Of a stretch of DNA of 64,000 nucleotides, positions 17,285-25,523 are shown in pieces; position 1 is the first letter of the stretch; each line of letters begins with the position of its first letter. A program made the translations under genes and the position numbers. The stretch comes from Malaciobacter marinus (lineage in GTDB: Bacteria > Campylobacterota > Campylobacteria > Campylobacterales > Arcobacteraceae), in contig NZ_CP032101.1 in the NCBI RefSeq assembly GCF_003544855.1, positions 992,001 through 1,056,000 of the forward strand, in the 5' to 3' direction. The notes under the pieces were generated by a model that made no database searches, was not told the origin of the DNA, and saw only the letters and a list, made by a program, of their open reading frames with translations.

Positions 17285-18040
17285 ATGAAAGATTATTTAG
17301 AATTTAATAATAACTTAACTGATTTTACTTGCCCTCATTGTCTAAATGCTTATATGGAAATTGTAAATAAAAATGAAAAAGAATATATTTCAAGTTTAAA
17401 AAAAAGACAATTTTCAATAAATGACGAGATTGAATTTGATGATAGATTTTATAGAGGTACAATAACAGGACAAATGAAATGTCATAGATGTCAGGAAATA
17501 ACATCTTTTATTGGAGAAACAAGGTTTTATGTAAATTATTATGATGATGAAAATGATAAAGAAGTAGAAGTAGAAGAAAAAGTGATACTTTTTAAGTATT
17601 TTGTGCCTTCTTTACATATAATTGAATTAAAAGAAGAGTATCCTGAAGAAATAAGGAGTGTTTTAAAAGAGTCTTTTTCTCTGTATTTTTCATCTTATTC
17701 TTCTTGTGTAAACATATTGAGAGTATTACTAGAAGAATTATGTTTATTAAATGATATAGATAAGTATAATGAAGAAGGTAATTTCATCTCTCTAAATTCT
17801 AGAATAAAAAAATTAAAGACTAAATTGAATTTAAATGATGATACTAAGACCTTATTATTTGCATTAAAGTGGATTGGAAATGAAGGTTCACATTCTCTAA
17901 AAAATATAAAAAAAGATGATATAGATAATGCATACATTTTTCTAAAAGAATTGTTAGATAAATTATATCCTAAAGATTTTTCTGAATATATGAGTAGAGC
18001 TAAAGAAATAGAAAAAAATAAAGGTTTGTCTAAAAAATAA
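17285..18040 (+). CDS. DUF4145 domain protein with N-terminal zinc-ribbon cysteines
   Basis: A 251-residue cytoplasmic protein. The N-terminal part has two CxxC pairs (Cys16/19 in TCPHC and Cys66/69 in KCHRC) that probably bind zinc. The C-terminal half is helical and fits DUF4145: RVLLEELCLLN near residue 145 and LKWIGNEGSHSLK near 200. DUF4145 occurs as a stand-alone protein and attached to restriction and other defence proteins. It is coupled to the DUF4160 gene and followed after 58 bases by the Fic antitoxin. Function is unknown; a role in defence or stress is inference from context. Confidence 0.7.
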   Translation: MKDYLEFNNNLTDFTCPHCLNAYMEIVNKNEKEYISSLKKRQFSINDEIEFDDRFYRGTITGQMKCHRCQEITSFIGETRFYVNYYDDENDKEVEVEEKVILFKYFVPSLHIIELKEEYPEEIRSVLKESFSLYFSSYSSCVNILRVLLEELCLLNDIDKYNEEGNFISLNSRIKKLKTKLNLNDDTKTLLFALKWIGNEGSHSLKNIKKDDIDNAYIFLKELLDKLYPKDFSEYMSRAKEIEKNKGLSKK

Positions 18041-18063
18041 AAAGCTTTTCTTTTTTGTAAAAA

Positions 18064-18079
18064 TTAGATAAAATATAAT
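18064..18079 (+). promoter_or_regulatory. Promoter of the Fic antitoxin/toxin pair
   Basis: TTAGATAAAAT overlaps a consensus TATAAT at 18074-18079. The antitoxin ATG is 20 bases further on with AGGAG at 18088-18092, so the leader is very short. Confidence 0.55.
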
Positions 18080-18098
18080 TACAAAATAGGAGTTATAA

Positions 18099-18251
18099 AT
18101 GACTATTGCAAAAGTAAGTAAATCTCAAATTTCAAAAACAGTTAGAAACTCAAACTTAATTGAGGGATATAAAAAACCATCTAAAGAAGTGCAAGTAAAA
18201 GCAAAAGTTTTAATGGAAAAATACAATGTCAAAGTATCATCAAAAAGATAG
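18099..18251 (+). CDS. Fic antitoxin, VbhA-like inhibitory peptide
   Basis: A 50-residue protein. Residues 18-23, SNLIEG, match the Fic inhibitory-helix motif (S/T)xxxE(G/N), in which the Glu blocks ATP placement in the Fic active site. It precedes and overlaps the fic gene by 26 bases, the usual class I arrangement in which a separate antitoxin is made before the toxin. AGGAG lies six bases before the ATG. The rest is basic with no other recognisable domain. The motif together with the overlap makes the call firm despite its size. Confidence 0.85.
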   Translation: MTIAKVSKSQISKTVRNSNLIEGYKKPSKEVQVKAKVLMEKYNVKVSSKR

Positions 18252-18837
18252 TAAAATCTACTATGATGGTACAGATATTCCGATAAATAAACTCTCTTTA
18301 AAAAACTCATTAGAACTACATGAAATAGAATCTCTTTTATTAAAACAAGCATATGAACTTTATATTTCACAATTAAATGAAAATACAGTTTTTGATGAAT
18401 TATACTTTATTAATTTACACAAAAATACTTTTGAAACACTTTACGACTGGGCTGGAGTTTATCGAATAGAAGATATGTTTAAAGGTGCTTCAACTTTTTG
18501 TATTGGACGAGCAGTTAAAAATGAATCAAAAAAAATTTTTGATATGTTGAAAAAAGAGAATTACTTAAGAGATTGTAGTTTCATATCTAAAGAAATTTTT
18601 GCAGAAAAAATTGCTTTGATAAAATCAGAATTGATTTGTCTTCACCCTTTTTATGAATTAAATGGAAGAATAACAAGATTATTTTTTGATATGATTGTTG
18701 TTTATAATGGTTATCAACCAATTGATTATTCAAACTGTACATCCCAAGAATATATCAATGCATCAATAGAGTGTGTAAAATACGCTGATGAAACTTTTAT
18801 GAAAAGAATTATTTTAGATGGCCTTAAAAAAGCATAA
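18226..18837 (+). CDS. Fic-family toxin, probable AMPylase, with variant active-site loop
   Basis: A 203-residue Fic domain protein expected to transfer AMP from ATP to target hydroxyls. The core motif is HPFYELNGRITR (140-151): His140, Asn146, Arg148 and Arg151 of the HPFx(D/E)GNGRxxR consensus are present, but the first Gly of the GNG anion-binding turn is Leu145. The flap region before it (WAGVYR, KGASTFCIG, about 75-94) is typical. The ATG overlaps the antitoxin frame by 26 bases, so translation is coupled. Activity may be reduced or altered by the Gly-to-Leu change. It is the end of the accessory patch that begins at 16.7 kb. Confidence 0.88.
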   Translation: MSKYHQKDSKIYYDGTDIPINKLSLKNSLELHEIESLLLKQAYELYISQLNENTVFDELYFINLHKNTFETLYDWAGVYRIEDMFKGASTFCIGRAVKNESKKIFDMLKKENYLRDCSFISKEIFAEKIALIKSELICLHPFYELNGRITRLFFDMIVVYNGYQPIDYSNCTSQEYINASIECVKYADETFMKRIILDGLKKA

Positions 18838-18870
18838 ATTAAATATTTAAAACACCTTTAATAAACTTTT

Positions 18871-18878
18871 GATATAAT
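18871..18878 (+). promoter_or_regulatory. -10 element of the TauE/SafE-LysR operon
   Basis: GATATAAT fits gnTAnAAT. It is 58 bases before the permease ATG, leaving a leader that contains the palindrome at 18898-18921. Confidence 0.5.
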
Positions 18879-18897
18879 CTTTAGTAATGCCTTTTGG

Positions 18898-18921
18898 TAT
18901 TACACATAGTTATATGTAATA
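18898..18921. promoter_or_regulatory. Palindrome in the permease leader, possible LysR operator
   Basis: TATTACA, 10 bases, TGTAATA: a perfect 7-bp inverted repeat just downstream of the likely transcription start and three bases before the AAAGGTG ribosome site. It may bind the LysR protein encoded downstream or form an mRNA hairpin near the start codon. Confidence 0.4.
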
Positions 18922-18935
18922 TTAAAGGTGCTCAT

Positions 18936-19679
18936 ATGGATATTTATTTTGTAATTGCTTTTGGGGTGATTGTTCTTTTTTCTTCACTTGTTCATGGTAG
19001 TATTGGTTTTGGTTTTGGGATGATTTCTACTCCTTTGGTTGCTTTATTTACTGATATACAAACAACAATTACTTATATGCTTATTTCTACTATGCTTGTG
19101 AATATTATTAGTATTTTAAGTGAGGGTAAGTTTTTTGAAGCTTTAAAAAAGTTTTGGTTTATTATCTTACTTATGGTAATAGGAAGTGTTTTAGGAACTG
19201 TTCTTTTAGTTTATACAAATTCAAACTATTTCAAACTTTTACTTGCTTTTATTATATTTGTTTATCTTTTACAATCTTTTGTAAAAATTGAAGCTACTTT
19301 TATCTCTTCTTATCCAAAATCATCTACTTATGGTTTGGGTTTAATTGGTGGAGTTATTTCAGGTCTTACAAATATAGTTGCACCTTTGATGATAATGTAT
19401 ACTTTAGAGTTAAAATATACAAAAAAAGATACAATTCAATTATCAAATTTGTGTTTCTTATTTACTAAAATAGGGCAACTTATAGTTTTTATATCTTTGG
19501 GTGCTTTCTCAAATGAAGCTTTTGAACTATCTATTTTAAGTATTGTGATTGTATCTTTAGGAATGTTTTTGGGTATAAAAATAAAAAGAAAAATTGATGC
19601 AAAGTTTTATGCAAAAATATTAAAGGCTTTACTATTTATTATAGCACTAACACTAGTATATCAAACTCTATTTTTATAA
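18936..19679 (+). CDS. TauE/SafE (TSUP) family permease
   Basis: A 247-residue inner-membrane protein with about eight hydrophobic segments. The N-terminal HGSIGFGFGMISTPLVAL and the mid-protein GLIGGVISGLTNIVAP glycine-rich hairpins are the family hallmarks. Members export or import sulfite, sulfoacetate, taurine and other small organic anions; the substrate here is not predictable. I start at the ATG at 18936 because it has AAAGGTG at suitable spacing and the upstream in-frame codons lie in the palindromic leader. The LysR gene follows after 12 bases, so the pair is an operon and the permease is its likely target. Confidence 0.85.
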   Translation: MDIYFVIAFGVIVLFSSLVHGSIGFGFGMISTPLVALFTDIQTTITYMLISTMLVNIISILSEGKFFEALKKFWFIILLMVIGSVLGTVLLVYTNSNYFKLLLAFIIFVYLLQSFVKIEATFISSYPKSSTYGLGLIGGVISGLTNIVAPLMIMYTLELKYTKKDTIQLSNLCFLFTKIGQLIVFISLGAFSNEAFELSILSIVIVSLGMFLGIKIKRKIDAKFYAKILKALLFIIALTLVYQTLFL

Positions 19680-19691
19680 AGGTTTTATAGT

Positions 19692-20513
19692 ATGGATTCA
19701 AATTTATTAAAAGTATTTATTGCAGTTGCAAATACTAAAAGTATATCTTTGGGAGCAAAAGAGTTAAACTTTACTCAATCAAATGTCACTTTAAGAATTA
19801 AACAACTTGAAAAGAGCTTAGGTTATGCTTTATTTTACCGAACAAATAGAGGTGTTATTCTTACAATTGAGGGAGAAAAACTCTATCCTTATGCTATTGA
19901 AATAGTTAAAAAAGTAGAAGAGGCAACTTTAAAAATAAGAAATATTGATTATCATGAACTACTAAAAATAGGTTCAACTCAATCAAATACAACTATCAGA
20001 CTAATTGATTTTCAAAAAAAATTAAACAAAGATTTTAAAGATATGAATTTAGAGTTTGTTGTAGATAGTAGTTTAAATTTAATTGAGCAACTATTAGATT
20101 ATAAACTTGATATTGCTTTTGTAAATGGAAATCCAAATCATAAAGAAATAGAAGTTTTAAATATTATAAAAGAGGATATAGTTTTAGTTCAATCAAAAGA
20201 TAAAACTGCTCAAAATACTATTTTTGCATATAAAAATGGTTGTTTAAATAGAGTCTTTTTAGATAAATATCTTTCAAAAAATAAAAAAAGCAGTTATAAA
20301 AAAGTAAATTTAGAAAACTATGAATTGATATTATCTTGTGTTGAAGCTGGTTATGGTGTTGCGCTTTTTTCAAGACCAATAATTGAAAAATTTGGATATT
20401 CAAATAGACTAAAAATTACAAATATGGATTTTGACCTTGACACACATTTAATATGTAGAAAAGACTCTACTTTGATAATAAAAGATTATTTAGAAAATTT
20501 GGATTTTGTATAA
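19692..20513 (+). CDS. LysR-family transcriptional regulator
   Basis: A 273-residue DNA-binding regulator. The N-terminal winged helix-turn-helix (residues 1-60) has the LysR pattern: FIAVANTKSISLGAKELNFTQSNVTLRIKQLEKSLG (read in sections), then FYRTNRGVILT. Residues 85-270 form the inducer-binding fold (IGSTQSN start, ELILSCVEAGYGVALF near 210-225). It is slightly shorter than typical 290-310-residue members. It is downstream of the permease on the same strand, unlike the usual divergent layout, so autoregulation would act through the shared promoter at 18.87 kb. Confidence 0.9.
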   Translation: MDSNLLKVFIAVANTKSISLGAKELNFTQSNVTLRIKQLEKSLGYALFYRTNRGVILTIEGEKLYPYAIEIVKKVEEATLKIRNIDYHELLKIGSTQSNTTIRLIDFQKKLNKDFKDMNLEFVVDSSLNLIEQLLDYKLDIAFVNGNPNHKEIEVLNIIKEDIVLVQSKDKTAQNTIFAYKNGCLNRVFLDKYLSKNKKSSYKKVNLENYELILSCVEAGYGVALFSRPIIEKFGYSNRLKITNMDFDLDTHLICRKDSTLIIKDYLENLDFV

Positions 20514-20600
20514 AGAGTGAAGATAACTTTTTAATCTAACAATGTCAGAATACTTTCAAAATATTGTGTTAGAATCTGTCATTTTATTTAGGAGGATTTT

Positions 20601-21242
20601 ATGTCAAATAATCACAAGTTTACAAATGAGTTAAAACAATTAGTTTCAAATCTAAAGAATAAGGCTTATACAAATAGCGAGGTTTTTCTAAAAGAGTTAT
20701 TACAAAATGCAAATCAAGCAGTGTCAAAATTAAAAAATCTAAAAGATGAAAATAAATATAAAGAAGAGTTAAATCAGTGGGAAGGAATGTTAGAAGTCTA
20801 TTTTGATAAAGCTGATGGTTCAATTACTATTGTAGATAATGGAATTGGTATGAACAAAGAAGAGTTATTTGATTTGACTCATACTATAGCTACAAAAAAG
20901 GCTGAATCATTCTTATCTTCAAATAGCAAAGAAGTTTCAAATCTAGGCTTATATTCACTATTTTTAGTTGGAGTAAAAGCAAATATTATTTCAAAAAAAC
21001 TTGCAGAAGATACAGCTTATAAGTGGACAAGTGATGAAGATGGATTTACTTTAGCACCTTGCATAAATGATGAAGGCTCAGGAACTGTTATATATATAAA
21101 ATTAAAAGATGAGTTTGCAAAAGAGTTTACTAATAAAGATAAATTAAAAGATTATATTTCAAAATTTCAAGATAGCTTATCAACAAACTTATATATAAGT
21201 TATCATGAGGGCTTAGATGAAAAAGTTGAAAAAATAAACTAA
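20601..21242 (+). CDS. Stand-alone Hsp90 N-terminal-domain paralogue with deleted lid motif
   Basis: A 213-residue protein that aligns along its length with the ATPase domain of HtpG at 14752. Glu32 and Asn36 in LKELLQNANQA, Asp79 in SITIVDNGIGM, and GTVIYIKLKD are kept, but the segment SNL-IGQFGV-GFYS of HtpG is shortened to SNLGLYS, so the glycine-rich lid that contacts the ATP phosphates is deleted. The middle and dimerisation domains are absent. A strong AGGAGG site seven bases before the ATG and an intact frame argue against a decayed fragment. ATP binding may persist in altered form; hydrolysis is doubtful. A TPR gene follows after 72 bases. Confidence 0.85.
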   Translation: MSNNHKFTNELKQLVSNLKNKAYTNSEVFLKELLQNANQAVSKLKNLKDENKYKEELNQWEGMLEVYFDKADGSITIVDNGIGMNKEELFDLTHTIATKKAESFLSSNSKEVSNLGLYSLFLVGVKANIISKKLAEDTAYKWTSDEDGFTLAPCINDEGSGTVIYIKLKDEFAKEFTNKDKLKDYISKFQDSLSTNLYISYHEGLDEKVEKIN

Positions 21243-21314
21243 GAATTATAGTAAGTTTTAAGATAGAGTTTATTATATTTAAAAATTAAGATTAGAAAAT
21301 ATTTAGGAGATAAA

Positions 21315-22271
21315 TTGAGTCAATTAGATTTTAAAAATATATATGATGAATTTAATACAAAATTTCATAATAAAGAGTATGAAAAAGCTTTAGATTTAAC
21401 TTATGAACTTTTAAAAGTTGCACAAGAAGTTGATATTGAAGTTGCCTATGCACTTATGGCAAAGGTAAGAGTATTGACAGTTTTAGATCAAAAAAAACAG
21501 CTTCTTGAAACTTTAGATGAAATTATAGATAATTTTTCAAAAACCCAAGATGAAAATATCTCATATATTTTTGCTTATGCATTATATAATAAAGCCATAA
21601 TTCTAGCAAAAGAAAAAAAGTATGAAGAAGAATTGTCTTGTTATAATCAATTGTTAGAAAACTTTATATCTGATGTTTCTTTAAAAATAGAGTTAATATT
21701 GACAAAAACATATTTAAATAAAGCTATTTGTACAAAAGAGTTGGGAAAACTTGAAGATGTTGTTTTAGTATATGAAGAGTTAATCAAAAACTTTGAAAAC
21801 TCAGAACAAGAAGAGGTTTTACTTGATGTTGCTAGTGCATTATTTAATCTTTCTTCTATTTATCAAAAACTAGAAAACAATGATAAAGCTATTGTGAAAT
21901 TTGATAGATTGATAGAAATATGCAATAAGATTAATAATAAAGCTAGTTTAGAATTACTAGCAAAAGCATTAGTAAATAAAGCTTCGCTTTTAAGTAATAT
22001 AAATGAGATTTCTAAAGCTTTAGAAACATATGATGAAATAGTAAATAACTTTGAAAATGAAATAAATCCAATGCTTCTATCTCAAGTTGCTTTGGCTTTA
22101 TACAATAAAATACTTCTTTTAGGTGAATTAGGAAAACAAGCAGAATTAATAGAAGTTTCTGATAAGTTCATAGAAAAATTTGCAAATACAAAAGATGCAA
22201 TTATTAAAGATATGGTTTTAACAGCTGAAATTTTAAAAGATAAAGAAAAGTACAATACAAACTCTTTTTAA
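21315..22271 (+). CDS. Tetratricopeptide-repeat protein
   Basis: A 318-residue all-helical soluble protein built from about six to seven TPR-like repeats of roughly 40 residues, seen in recurring patterns such as YALYNKAIILAKEKKYEEEL, TYLNKAICTKELGKLEDVV, ALFNLSSIYQKLENNDKAI and ALVNKASLLSNINEISKAL. The start is TTG at 21315, fixed by AGGAGA ending four bases upstream; no ATG is available in frame nearby. It has no signal peptide. It follows the Hsp90 N-domain paralogue on the same strand, and TPR domains are classic Hsp90 co-chaperone modules in eukaryotes, so a physical partnership is an attractive inference. Confidence 0.8.
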   Translation: MSQLDFKNIYDEFNTKFHNKEYEKALDLTYELLKVAQEVDIEVAYALMAKVRVLTVLDQKKQLLETLDEIIDNFSKTQDENISYIFAYALYNKAIILAKEKKYEEELSCYNQLLENFISDVSLKIELILTKTYLNKAICTKELGKLEDVVLVYEELIKNFENSEQEEVLLDVASALFNLSSIYQKLENNDKAIVKFDRLIEICNKINNKASLELLAKALVNKASLLSNINEISKALETYDEIVNNFENEINPMLLSQVALALYNKILLLGELGKQAELIEVSDKFIEKFANTKDAIIKDMVLTAEILKDKEKYNTNSF

Positions 22272-22289
22272 GTAATAAATAAAGATTTG

Positions 22290-22337
22290 ATTTTATGTTC
22301 AATTTTTGAAAATATCAAAGATTGAACATAAGTCTTT
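22290..22337. terminator. Long hairpin between the TPR and efflux genes
   Basis: Arms TTATGTTCAAT (22293-22303) and ATTGAACATAA (22321-22331) pair perfectly, and TTTGA/TCAAA extend the stem inward. The two flanking genes are convergent, so this is probably a bidirectional terminator. Confidence 0.65.
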
Positions 22338-23206
22338 TACTTTTTAATCTCAATAGTGCAAGTTGTACCAGCTCTTAGGGTGTAATTTTTAGGTATTTTA
22401 TCTATGGCAATTCTTACAGGAATTCTTTGTGCTAATCTAACCCAAGTAAAAGATGGATTCACATTTGCAAGAAGTCCTTTTCCTAAGTTGTTATCTCTAT
22501 CTGTAATACCATTTGCTATACTTTGAACATGTCCTTTTAATGTGATATCTGTTCCAAGCAAGTTCATAATTGAAGTATCTCCAACTTTAATTTTAGAAAT
22601 TTTATTTTCTTCAAAATATCCATATACCCAAAAACTATTTTCATTTAAAATAGATAGATGACTCTCTCCTATTTTTATAAAATCACCTTCTTTTAATAGT
22701 AAGTTATTAACCCATCCTGAAGCTGGAGCTAGTACTGTACTTCTTTTTATATCAAGTTTTAACAAATCCAATTTTGCTTTTGTTTCATTTAGTTCTTCTT
22801 TTGCCATAAGTAAATCATATTTTGCATTATCTTTTATATCTTTTGGTATTATTGAGTCCTTAGCTTTTACTCTTTTATTGTATTGTGCTTTTTTCTTTAA
22901 ATACTTAGCTTTTTTTATTTGAACAAGTGATTGTTGTCTTAAAACATTTGCTTCAAATCGTTTTTTATCTATTTCAAAAAGTTTATCATTCTTTTTTACG
23001 TATTGATTGTCTTTTACATATACTTTTGTAACAATTCCTGAAACATCAGGAGCTATAAGGGAAATATCTGCTCTTATTTTTCCATCTCTTGTCCATGGTG
23101 AATCAACATAGTTGTGCCATAATGTGATTGATAATATTATAGCAATTGTAACTATTGTAAATGTTATTGTATATCTTATAAGTTTAATGATTTTATTTTT
23201 TTGCAT
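22337..23206 (-). CDS. Membrane-fusion protein of an AaeA/EmrA-like efflux system
   Basis: A 289-residue periplasmic adaptor anchored by one N-terminal helix (about residues 11-29). It has the split lipoyl/biotinyl half-motifs SLIAPDVSGIVTKVYVKDNQ (about 46-65) and APASGWVNNLLLKEGDFI (about 160-177), a coiled-coil hairpin between them and a beta-barrel region with WVRLAQRIPVRIAI near the end. It should link the FUSC inner-membrane protein to the outer-membrane channel. It is the last gene of the marR-led operon, eight bases after the DUF1656 gene. Confidence 0.9.
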   Translation of the reverse strand: MQKNKIIKLIRYTITFTIVTIAIILSITLWHNYVDSPWTRDGKIRADISLIAPDVSGIVTKVYVKDNQYVKKNDKLFEIDKKRFEANVLRQQSLVQIKKAKYLKKKAQYNKRVKAKDSIIPKDIKDNAKYDLLMAKEELNETKAKLDLLKLDIKRSTVLAPASGWVNNLLLKEGDFIKIGESHLSILNENSFWVYGYFEENKISKIKVGDTSIMNLLGTDITLKGHVQSIANGITDRDNNLGKGLLANVNPSFTWVRLAQRIPVRIAIDKIPKNYTLRAGTTCTIEIKK

Positions 23207-23214
23207 TTATGTCC

Positions 23215-23415
23215 TTATTTATAAATTATTAGTGAAAAACTTGCAAATATGCATATAAATATTGCTGTTCTAAAAAGTCCTGGATGCCATACAAATTCAT
23301 AAACACCCAAGTCAGCAAAAACTCTATTTAATAATATTTGAATTACTCCTGCAAATAAAAATATCAAAATCAGTGCTGGTATTTGTATTCCAAATAGTGA
23401 TACAATTAAGTGCAT
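23215..23415 (-). CDS. DUF1656 (AaeX-like) small membrane protein
   Basis: A 66-residue protein with two membrane helices (about 8-27 and 45-64) joined by a short loop containing VWHPGLFRTA, the family signature. DUF1656 proteins accompany AaeA/AaeB-type aromatic acid efflux pumps, with no established biochemical role. Its start overlaps the end of the FUSC gene by 10 bases, so it is translationally coupled, and the adaptor gene follows directly. Confidence 0.85.
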   Translation of the reverse strand: MHLIVSLFGIQIPALILIFLFAGVIQILLNRVFADLGVYEFVWHPGLFRTAIFICIFASFSLIIYK

Positions 23416-25523
23416 TTTATTTCTCCTTTTATTGGTAAAAATTCTCTATTTTTTATAATTGAATATATAATTGAAAAATTCATATAAATATCTTTTAATA
23501 AGATTTGATCATTTGCAGAGTTTAAGTGTATATGTTCAAACTCTTCTATGTGATGTTTTATTTTTTCTAGTTGTTCTTTTTTACTTTTTTTATTTTTAAA
23601 ATCAAAATATTTTTTTATTAAAGTAAGAATTTTATGTATTTGAGGAGGTCGCCTTTTTGAAAATAAGCTTGATTTTCTTCTTATATTAATTATTGCTTTT
23701 CCTAGTTCTAAAGTAGATAAAACCCATCTAAAAATAGTGTTATTTGATTTAGTATCAAGTCTTCCTATTGCAGAATATCTTTGAAGTAAATCAAAACTTC
23801 CACTTTCAAGTTTAACTCTTTGAAGAGCAAGTTTTTCTTTTATTGATTTATTGATTTGTAAATTAAGTGTTCTTTTTACTCTTGCTTCAATCCAAACATT
23901 TGATGCAAAATCAATAAGAATAAAACTAAATCCTGAAATAATAAGTCCTAATATTGTTGCAATACACATATCTGCAAAACTTACAAATGTCATATTATAA
24001 TGAGTATAAATAGCACAAGTATTAATAAAAATAAGTAAAAAGCCAAATCCTATTAAGTTTTTTCCTGGAAGTATCATAAGTAGTGAAATAAAAGCTAAAA
24101 TAGGAGTTAAAAATATACAAAATGTTATTAAATCATTTACAAACATAGGTATAATATAAAAATTATAAATAGGTGTTATAAATAAGGCAATTGTTGTACC
24201 AATTAAAAAGTTCTTTGTTGCACCAACTGGATTTGGAGCTGTACTTAATAAAAGCGTATTAGCAACTGCTGGAATTACTGCAAATGGAGCATATTTCCAA
24301 CCTGATATCATCCAAAATGCCATCATCAAAATCAGTGCTATTGCACCCCTTGTAATCATCAAGGAAATTAAAATATTATCACTATGTGTAGAAAATTTTA
24401 AATTTTGTGAAAAATCTTCAAGTTTTTTTATCTTACTGTCATTTGAAATAAAATTAAGATATGTATTGCAGTATTCAATTAATTCACTTTCGATTCTTGT
24501 AATTAAATAACATATACTATTAAAATCATGCAATAACTCAAAATCATCATGGGATATTTTCTGTTTTTCTTCTTTGATTTTTAACAGAGTTGTTTTTTTT
24601 AAAGATTTTAACTCTAGTACTAAATTATTTAATGTTTGAACTGTTTGTTGTTCATCTGAAAACTTTTTTAAACAACCTTCTAATACAAGATAAATACTTT
24701 TTATTGAGTTTATAAAAATTGCATTATTTATGTTGTTATTTATAATATTTTTCAATGAGAAAAAAGTAGTACTTATATGCATAAATTCAGAGTTTAATCT
24801 TTTATAATATAATCTGTTTGATTTTTTCATTCCTGTTTCAAAATTACTATTTATTCTTAGTGAATCAGTACCTAAAATATCTTTTGCATAATTTATGCTC
24901 TCTTTTTCAAAGTTAAATATATTTTCATTATTGCTAAGAGATTTAATTAATAAATCAAATTTCCTTTTTTCAGTTTTTTGAAGTGTTTGTGATAGTTTTT
25001 GAGGGAAAAGTATTTCACTAATAAAACTAGAGCATAATAATCCAATAATAACCTCTGCTAATCTATCTATACCAAAAGTAAATACATCTTGCAATCTTTG
25101 CATTATTGGCATAGTAACAAGTGCAATAGTGTATCCAGAAAGCACAAATCCATAAGACATGAAGTTTCTTGACATAAATCCAACAGCAGCACAAAGTCCA
25201 ATCCATAATGCAAAAAATAGAGTAAAAGATACTCTATCTTGGATAAATGCACCAACTAAAATAAAAGCCATAATAGTTCCAATGATTGTTCCTACTAATC
25301 TATAAAAACTTTTTGAATATACAAGTCCACTAAAAGGTTGCATTACAATAAATACTGTAAATACAGATGTTTGTGGCATTTTAAGATTAAAATACATACA
25401 AATAGACAATGCAAGAAGTGCTGCAGTTGTAGATTTTACTATATATTTTAAAATAGGTAAATCTTGATTTACCCACTCTTTTATTGCACAGTTTAAAGTA
25501 GTTTTATTTAAGGCTAAGAACAT
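23406..25523 (-). CDS. FUSC/AaeB-like aromatic-acid efflux transporter
   Basis: A 705-residue inner-membrane protein with the duplicated FUSC architecture: a first block of about six helices at residues 25-170 (with SKSFYRLVGTIIGTIMAF), a cytosolic helical region at about 180-375, a second block at about 380-550 (VGATKNFLIGTTIALF), and a long C-terminal soluble tail. Homologues export p-hydroxybenzoate and related aromatic acids or mediate fusaric acid resistance. It overlaps the upstream channel gene by 20 bases and the DUF1656 gene by 10, so the operon is tightly coupled. Confidence 0.9.
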   Translation of the reverse strand: MFLALNKTTLNCAIKEWVNQDLPILKYIVKSTTAALLALSICMYFNLKMPQTSVFTVFIVMQPFSGLVYSKSFYRLVGTIIGTIMAFILVGAFIQDRVSFTLFFALWIGLCAAVGFMSRNFMSYGFVLSGYTIALVTMPIMQRLQDVFTFGIDRLAEVIIGLLCSSFISEILFPQKLSQTLQKTEKRKFDLLIKSLSNNENIFNFEKESINYAKDILGTDSLRINSNFETGMKKSNRLYYKRLNSEFMHISTTFFSLKNIINNNINNAIFINSIKSIYLVLEGCLKKFSDEQQTVQTLNNLVLELKSLKKTTLLKIKEEKQKISHDDFELLHDFNSICYLITRIESELIEYCNTYLNFISNDSKIKKLEDFSQNLKFSTHSDNILISLMITRGAIALILMMAFWMISGWKYAPFAVIPAVANTLLLSTAPNPVGATKNFLIGTTIALFITPIYNFYIIPMFVNDLITFCIFLTPILAFISLLMILPGKNLIGFGFLLIFINTCAIYTHYNMTFVSFADMCIATILGLIISGFSFILIDFASNVWIEARVKRTLNLQINKSIKEKLALQRVKLESGSFDLLQRYSAIGRLDTKSNNTIFRWVLSTLELGKAIINIRRKSSLFSKRRPPQIHKILTLIKKYFDFKNKKSKKEQLEKIKHHIEEFEHIHLNSANDQILLKDIYMNFSIIYSIIKNREFLPIKGEIKCT

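Noticed and set aside
20535-20573. Operator upstream of the Hsp90 N-domain gene (TCTAACA ... TGTTAGA)
   Set aside because: The 7-bp arms are separated by 25 bases, too far for a usual dimer site, and match neither CIRCE nor HAIR consensus.
20601-21242. Pseudogene fragment of htpG
   Set aside because: The frame is intact with a consensus ribosome site, the sequence has diverged throughout while keeping key ATPase residues, and the gene ends cleanly after the domain.
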